This document shows positions 12,154 through 16,788 of a stretch of 16,788 nucleotides of DNA, piece by piece. This DNA is from Rhodospirillaceae bacterium CCH5-H10. Lineage in GTDB: Bacteria > Pseudomonadota > Alphaproteobacteria > Reyranellales > Reyranellaceae. The notes under the pieces were generated by a model, which ran no database searches, was not told where the DNA came from, and saw only the letters and a list, made by a program, of their open reading frames with translations. Location of the stretch: the NCBI GenBank assembly GCA_001557035.1, contig LSKJ01000084.1:1-16788 (forward strand). The letters are read 5' to 3'. Position 1 is the first letter of the stretch, and every line of letters begins with the position of its first letter. A program made the position numbers and the translations under genes.

Positions 12154-14010
12154 CTACCGGTATCCCGCCGCCTGCAGTTCGAAGAGCTCGGCATAGCGGC
12201 CCTGCTGTGCCACCAGCTCCTCGTGCGTGCCCTGCGCCTCGACCTTCCCGTCGGCCAGCACGAGGATGCGGTCGGCCATGCGCACGCTGGAGAAGCGGTG
12301 GGAGATCAGCACCGCCGTCTTGCCCGCGCTCAGTTCCTTGAAGCGCCGGAACACCTCGTATTCGGCGCGGGCGTCGAGGGCGGCGGTCGGCTCGTCGAGG
12401 ATCAGCACCTCGGCCTCGCGCATGTAGGCGCGGGCGATGGCGATCTTCTGCCATTCGCCACCCGACAGCTCGACGCCGTTCTTGAAGCGCTTGCCGATCA
12501 TCTGCTCGTAGCCGCCGGCCAGGCGCGCGATCACCTCGTCGGCCTGGCTGCGGTTGGCGGCGCGCGCGATGCGTTCATGGTCGTCGCGCGCCGCGATCCG
12601 GCCGACCGCGATATTGTCGCCGGCCGGCAGGTTGTAGCGGACGAAGTCCTGGAAGATGACTCCCATGCTGCCGCGCAATTCGTCCAGCCCGTAGTCGCGC
12701 AGGTCGCGGCCGTCGAGCAGGATGCGGCCCTCGTCAGGGTCGTAGAGCCGCGTCAGCAGCTTCACCAGCGTGGTCTTGCCCGCGCCGTTCTCGCCGACCA
12801 GCGCCACGACCTCGCCGGCCTTCAGGGTGAAGGAGAGATGTCGAACCGCCCAGCGCTCGGCGCCAGGATAGATGAAGCCGACATCCTCGAACACGAAGCC
12901 GTCGCGGATCGGCCTGGGAAAGGGCAGGGGATCGGCCGGCGAATGGATTTCCGGCCGGACCTCGAAGAAGGTGAAGAGATCGTCGAGATAGAGCGCCTGG
13001 CCCGCGACGGATGAAAAGCCGCTCAGCAGCGATTCGAGCAGGGTGCGCAGGCGGCGGAACGAGCCCGCGAGGAAGGTGAGGTCGCCGACCGAGAACTCGC
13101 CGGTCAGCGTGCGCCAGGCGATGTAGGCGTACGCGAAGTAGTAGCCGATCGTGCCGATGGTGGTGAACAGGCCGCCCCATCCGGCGCGGCGCAGCGCCAG
13201 GCGGCGGTTGGCGTCGTAGAAGGATGCGGCGAGCCGGCGGTAGCGATCGATCAGGAAGTCGTTGAGGCCGAAGATCTTCACTTCCTTGGCGGTCTCGACG
13301 CTGGCCGCGGTCTGCCGGATATAGTCGAGTTCGCGCCGCTCGGGCGTGCGACCGAAGTCGAGCGAATAGCTCTTGGCGTTGAAGTGAGCCTCGCCGAGGA
13401 AGGCGGGCACCAGCGCCACGATCAGCAGCACGATCAGCCAGGGCGCGAAGACGATCAGGCCGGCCGCCAGGCTCGCCACGGTGACAAGGTCCTGCGCCTG
13501 CGAGAAGAGCTGGCTCATGAGCGTCATGCGGCCGCTGGTCTGCCGGCGCGCGCGTTCGAGCCGGTCCTGGAACTCGGCATCCTCGAAATCCTCGAGGTCG
13601 AGGGTTGCGGCATGCTCCATCAGCCGCACGCTCGAACTGGTGCTGACCCGCTCGGCCAGCAACCCGTCGAGGAAGGTGACGATGCGGCCCAGCATGTCGG
13701 CCAGCACCGCCACCGCGAACTCGGCGGCCAGCAGCAGGCCCAGTTTGTTGAGATGGCCGCTGTCGAGCCATTGCTGGAGCGTCCCCGGCTTGTCGGGCAG
13801 CTGCACCAGCATCACCACGTCGTCGATGATCAGCTTGCCGATGTAGAGCGTGGCGACCGGCAGCAGGGCGCGTATCAGGCGCAGGAGGATGGTGGTCGAG
13901 GTAAGCGAAGGGCTCGTCGCCCAGACCATGGCGAGGAATGGCCGCAGGTTCCTGAGCGCGCCGACCCTTTCGCGGAAGGAGCTGGCGCTGGTCGTCGACG
14001 GCGCGGGCAT
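12154..14010 (-). CDS. ABC transporter half-molecule, permease and ATPase (right-arm copy)
   Basis: Identical 618-aa exporter-type protein with Walker A at 406-413, signature Leu-Ser-Gly-Gly-Glu at 515-519, Walker B at 535-540 and His571. It is followed by the exonuclease III gene. Confidence 0.9.
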   Translation of the reverse strand: MPAPSTTSASSFRERVGALRNLRPFLAMVWATSPSLTSTTILLRLIRALLPVATLYIGKLIIDDVVMLVQLPDKPGTLQQWLDSGHLNKLGLLLAAEFAVAVLADMLGRIVTFLDGLLAERVSTSSSVRLMEHAATLDLEDFEDAEFQDRLERARRQTSGRMTLMSQLFSQAQDLVTVASLAAGLIVFAPWLIVLLIVALVPAFLGEAHFNAKSYSLDFGRTPERRELDYIRQTAASVETAKEVKIFGLNDFLIDRYRRLAASFYDANRRLALRRAGWGGLFTTIGTIGYYFAYAYIAWRTLTGEFSVGDLTFLAGSFRRLRTLLESLLSGFSSVAGQALYLDDLFTFFEVRPEIHSPADPLPFPRPIRDGFVFEDVGFIYPGAERWAVRHLSFTLKAGEVVALVGENGAGKTTLVKLLTRLYDPDEGRILLDGRDLRDYGLDELRGSMGVIFQDFVRYNLPAGDNIAVGRIAARDDHERIARAANRSQADEVIARLAGGYEQMIGKRFKNGVELSGGEWQKIAIARAYMREAEVLILDEPTAALDARAEYEVFRRFKELSAGKTAVLISHRFSSVRMADRILVLADGKVEAQGTHEELVAQQGRYAELFELQAAGYR

Positions 14011-14146
14011 CCCCTTCTAACCCCGGCGGCGGGGTGCGGGTTCCGGCTCGGGCTTCCATTGAACGGGCATGCGCGAATTCTAGCACGGGACGGATGACGG
14101 GCGGGACCCGGAGGCGGCATAGTGCGCGCCGGGGGGAGTCACCACC
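14011..14146. promoter_or_regulatory. Divergent intergenic region, phosphatase/ABC (right-arm copy)
   Basis: Mirror of 2643-2778. TTGAAC (14059-14064) and TAGCAC (14081-14086) are candidates for the phosphatase. GGGGGGAG (14131-14138) is its ribosome site, 8 nt before the ATG at 14147. Confidence 0.35.
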
Positions 14147-15487
14147 ATGAGCCTACGCGTCCGTACCGCCGTTTTCGTTGCCTCGCTCGTCGCGTCGGTC
14201 GTGGCGATGACGGCGCCCGGCCACGCCCAGATCCTGCCGACCCCGCCGGGCTGGCAGATCGAGCGGGCCGTCGTGCTCAACCGGCATGGCGTGCGTGCGC
14301 CGATCGCGACCAACGATCAGCTCGATCGATACAGCGCGACGGCCTGGCCGACCTGGCCGGTGGCTCCGGGCTTCCTGTCGCCGCGCGGCGAGGAGCTGAT
14401 GCGTCTGATGGGCACCTACTATCGTGTGCTCTATGGCGGGCGCGGACTGATCCAGGCGGACGATTGCCCGACCGTGGGAACGGTCGCGGCCTGGACCGAT
14501 CTCGACCAGCGCACCCGCGTGACCGGCGCGGCGATCCTGGCCGGCATGTATCCGCGCTGCGCCAACCTGCCGCTGCGCAACCAGGCCAACTTCACCGTGC
14601 CCGATCCGATCTTCCATCCGCAGCCGACCGCTTCCTGTCCGATGAACGGTGCGGCCAACCAGGCCGCCGTCATGGCGCGGCTGGGCGGCAGCTTCGCCTC
14701 GGCGCTGCGGACCTACGCCCCGCAGCTCACGATGATGCAATCGGTTCTCTGCCCGGCAGGCGCGACCAAGGGCGTGGGCGGCGGCAGTTGCGGGGAGGCC
14801 GGCGTGGCGTCGAGCGTGGTCGCCGATGCCGACGGCTGGGTGAGGCTGCGCGGACCGCTGGGTTATGCGTCGACGGCGGCCGAGAATTTCCTGATGCAGT
14901 CGGCCGAGGGAATGCCGAAGGACCAGGTCGCCTGGGGTCGGATCGCCCACGATGCGACGCTGAGCGAGCTGCTGTCGATCCACCAGTTCGTCCAGGATCT
15001 CACGCAGAAGACAATGCCGATCGCCCAGCAGCGCGGCTCCAATCTCCTCGCGCTGATCGGTGCCATCCTCGTGAACGGGCACAGCTTCCCGGGACACGCC
15101 GCGACAGGCCAGCCCGTCCGTCTGGGTCTGCTGGTCGGCCACCAGAGCAACATCCACAATATCGCCGCCCTGCTTGGGCTCACCTGGCAGATTCCCGGCT
15201 ATCTGCCGGCGGAGGCGTCGCCCGGCGGCGCGCTGGCCTTCGAACAGTTTCGTGATGTCAGCACGGGGAGACGCTATGTGCGTCTCGCCTATTATGCGCA
15301 GACGCTGGACGAGATGCGGCGTCGTGCACCGCTCAGCTACCGCGATCCGCCCGGCATGACTCAGGTTGCCCTGCCGGCCTGTGCGGCGGATTTGGTGAAC
15401 AACGCCTGTCCGCTGGAGAGCTTCCTGAAGATCGTGAAAGCGGCTGTCGACCCGGGCTGTGTGACGTCCAGCGCCGGCAACTACTAA
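14147..15487 (+). CDS. Secreted histidine-acid-phosphatase family protein, HQ variant (right-arm copy)
   Basis: Identical 446-aa protein. His47 of Arg-His-Gly-Val-Arg-Ala-Pro is present. The proton-donor position is again Gln333, with the codons CAC CAG readable directly on the plus strand. Eight cysteines are conserved. Confidence 0.85.
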   Translation: MSLRVRTAVFVASLVASVVAMTAPGHAQILPTPPGWQIERAVVLNRHGVRAPIATNDQLDRYSATAWPTWPVAPGFLSPRGEELMRLMGTYYRVLYGGRGLIQADDCPTVGTVAAWTDLDQRTRVTGAAILAGMYPRCANLPLRNQANFTVPDPIFHPQPTASCPMNGAANQAAVMARLGGSFASALRTYAPQLTMMQSVLCPAGATKGVGGGSCGEAGVASSVVADADGWVRLRGPLGYASTAAENFLMQSAEGMPKDQVAWGRIAHDATLSELLSIHQFVQDLTQKTMPIAQQRGSNLLALIGAILVNGHSFPGHAATGQPVRLGLLVGHQSNIHNIAALLGLTWQIPGYLPAEASPGGALAFEQFRDVSTGRRYVRLAYYAQTLDEMRRRAPLSYRDPPGMTQVALPACAADLVNNACPLESFLKIVKAAVDPGCVTSSAGNY

Positions 15488-15696
15488 CGATCGGACGCGA
15501 GCCGCTCGCGGCCCAGCGCCGTGATGGCGTCACCTTCGGGGCCGGACTCGATCAGCGCCAGGTAAAGCAGGCGCGCGCGGTGATCGTCGGCCATCGACGA
15601 TTCAGTTCCGTCGGCAAGCCCGCGCAGGGACGCGAGCGCCGCCTGCGTCAGCGGTGCGATCAGGCCTTTGGGCATCGTTCGAATGTCTCTTGGCAT
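15484..15696 (-). CDS. Hypothetical 70-aa protein (right-arm copy)
   Basis: Identical to the 1093-1305 product. It converges on the phosphatase gene and overlaps its end by 4 nt. The ribosome site GGAGG is 11 nt upstream of its ATG. Confidence 0.55.
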   Translation of the reverse strand: MPRDIRTMPKGLIAPLTQAALASLRGLADGTESSMADDHRARLLYLALIESGPEGDAITALGRERLASDR

Positions 15697-15719
15697 ACGC
15701 GAATCGACCTCCGTTTCTG

Positions 15720-15735
15720 GCTCCAGTTCTGGAGC
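15720..15735. promoter_or_regulatory. Near-perfect palindrome upstream of the 70-aa ORF (right-arm copy)
   Basis: GCTCCAG, TT, CTGGAGC; mirror of 1054-1069. The 15697-15848 stretch up to the IS end otherwise holds no recognisable feature. Confidence 0.3.
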
Positions 15736-15848
15736 TGACAACGCGATGGCCGCGTGAAAGTTGAAAGTGCAGATCTCGATAAAGCCGGGAACCGCCTCGA
15801 CTTTGCCCGCTTCTGTCAGCCCGGTTGCCTGAGAGATCGCATCCGGCC

Positions 15849-15873
15849 TAGAGCGTTTCACGTTTTGACGTGA
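15849..15873 (-). repeat. IS630 right end with terminal hairpin (right-arm copy)
   Basis: TAGAGCGTTTCACGTTTTGA begins here with the TA target. The 6-bp hairpin TCACGT/ACGTGA at 15858-15873 overlaps the ORF B stop. Confidence 0.6.
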
Positions 15874-16430
15874 GCATATCCTGCGTTGTGGATGTAGTTG
15901 GAGCATTCGGGTTGCCGGATGGTCTTGAGGAGTTTTGCGACGTATCGCGAGAGCCCTTCGGGAGTGCGCTTCTGGGCAAGGCGCATCCAGTGTTTGATCT
16001 TGGAGAAGGCCTGTTCGATCGGGTTGAGGTCAGGTGAGTATGGCGGCAGGTACCACAGCCTGGCGCCGACGGCCTTGAGCATCGGGCGCAGGGCCTTGCC
16101 TTTGTGGCTGCCGAGATTGTCGAGGACGACGATGTCTCCGGGCCGCAGGACGGGCAGGAGCAGCTGCTCGACATAGGCGCGGAAGCACTTTCCGTTGATC
16201 GGGCCGTCGAAGATGCAGGGCGCGGTGATCCCATCCCAACGCAGTGCGCCGAGGAAGGTCAGGGTCTGCCACCGCCCCTGAGGGGCGAAGCCGCGCAGGC
16301 GCTGGCCCTTCGGGGCCCAGCCGCGCAGGGGAACCATGTTTGTCTTGATCCAGGTCTCGTCGATGAAGACCAGGCGTCGCGGGTCGAGCCCGGCCTGCAG
16401 GGCCTTCCAGCGCCGCCTCCGACGGGCCAC
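15858..16430 (-). CDS. IS630 transposase ORF B, DDE part (right-arm copy)
   Basis: Identical catalytic half with Asp24, Asp104 and Glu139 (34 residues between the last two). The family homology extends upstream of the GTG to about 16463, the end of the A8 run. Confidence 0.87.
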   Translation of the reverse strand: MARRRRRWKALQAGLDPRRLVFIDETWIKTNMVPLRGWAPKGQRLRGFAPQGRWQTLTFLGALRWDGITAPCIFDGPINGKCFRAYVEQLLLPVLRPGDIVVLDNLGSHKGKALRPMLKAVGARLWYLPPYSPDLNPIEQAFSKIKHWMRLAQKRTPEGLSRYVAKLLKTIRQPECSNYIHNAGYAHVKT

Positions 16431-16446
16431 GTCGGCCCGGGCCAGC

Positions 16447-16788
16447 TCAAGAGCGAACAGTGTTTTTTTTGAAGCTGAGCCCTTCGCGGCGCAGGAACGT
16501 CCACACCCTATTGTGCGAGACGACGACGCCCCGGGCCGCCAGTTCGTCCTTGAGCTTGTGCAAGGTCAGGTGCGGCATCTGGTCGATCCGCTTGCGGATG
16601 AAGGCCCGATGGGCATTCAGCACCGGTTTGCGGTGCCCGCCGACCTTGCCCGGCGCCACCGACCTCGTCGCCCGGTAACGCTGCGACCACTTCACCACCG
16701 TAGACGCCGCAACACCAAACCGTGCCGCCATAGACCGACAGCTATCGCCGGCTCCGACGGCGGCTACGACACGCTCACGCAGGTCATT
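16447..16788 (-). CDS. IS630 transposase ORF A, DNA-binding part, 5' partial (right-arm copy)
   Basis: Identical N-terminal half with two helix-turn-helix units, open to the window edge. The A8 run (T8 at 16463-16470 on the plus strand) again breaks the frame before ORF B. Confidence 0.85.
   Translation of the reverse strand, partial: NDLRERVVAAVGAGDSCRSMAARFGVAASTVVKWSQRYRATRSVAPGKVGGHRKPVLNAHRAFIRKRIDQMPHLTLHKLKDELAARGVVVSHNRVWTFLRREGLSFKKNTVRS

Larger units (their letters stand above)
1..16788. repeat. Window-spanning perfect inverted repeat (8394-bp arms, no spacer)
   Basis: The last bases are the reverse complement of the first. The two sides of 8394/8395 mirror each other, and every reading frame in the left arm has an identical partner at 16789-x on the other strand. 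I see no mismatch between the arms. Recently duplicated DNA would normally show at least some spacer or divergence, and SbcCD nuclease removes long spacerless palindromes in bacteria. A fold-back artefact is therefore favoured: an assembly path running into its own reverse complement, an amplification chimera, or an unsplit hairpin read. A covalently closed telomere read through its hairpin would look the same. Confidence 0.97.
15851..16788 (-). mobile_element. IS630-family insertion sequence, left tip missing (right-arm copy)
   Basis: Identical to the element at 1-938 and inverted relative to it. Its TA target is at 15849-15850. The window ends at the same internal base of the transposase as in the left arm. 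Confidence 0.85.

Noticed and set aside
1..16788. Composite transposon with inverted IS630 ends
   Set aside because: The cargo is itself a perfect mirror with ordinary chromosomal genes, so fold-back explains it more simply.

Overview
The whole window is one perfect inverted repeat. Bases 1-8394 and 8395-16788 are reverse complements of each other, so position x on one strand equals position 16789-x on the other, and there is no spacer at the axis (8394/8395). Every gene therefore appears twice, once per arm and in opposite orientation. The real information content is one 8.4-kb arm. A spacerless palindrome of this size is expected to be unstable in bacteria, because SbcCD cleaves long hairpins. 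The symmetry also cuts a small Pro-rich reading frame at the axis, and both outer ends stop inside the same insertion sequence. The likeliest explanation is a fold-back assembly or library artefact. A hairpin chromosome end or a true inverted duplication cannot be excluded from sequence alone.

The DNA is GC-rich. The gene set (IS630-family transposase, Bug/TctC solute receptor, alphaproteobacterial-style exonuclease III, small secreted proteins) suggests a soil- or water-living alphaproteobacterium of the Hyphomicrobiales/Reyranella/Bradyrhizobium kind. This is inference from protein character, not a database match.

Layout of one arm, from outside to axis: (1) an IS630-family element lacking its left tip, with the transposase split into two frames at an A8 run; (2) a 70-aa hypothetical protein gene that converges on, and overlaps by 4 nt, a secreted histidine-acid-phosphatase-family gene with an altered catalytic HD motif (HQ); (3) after a divergent intergenic region, an ABC half-transporter (permease plus ATPase) and, 4 nt later, an exonuclease III gene; (4) a convergent small secreted protein; (5) a divergent pair of an unknown periplasmic protein and a Bug-family substrate-binding protein with a Tat-like leader; (6) a 47-aa protein that is about 40% glutamine, with a strong terminator behind it; (7) the start of a Pro-rich small protein, broken at the axis.

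Apart from the palindrome, the most interesting structure is in the 5' leaders. The Gln-rich gene has a 12-bp helix that buries its Shine-Dalgarno site and reaches the base before its ATG, enclosing a perfect 9-bp hairpin. The secreted-protein gene and the divergent periplasmic-protein gene each have a 6-bp stem with an 8-nt loop that also covers the Shine-Dalgarno site. These are candidate RNA thermometers or other riboregulators. No complete new defence or biosynthetic system is visible: most genes are ordinary envelope, transport and repair functions.
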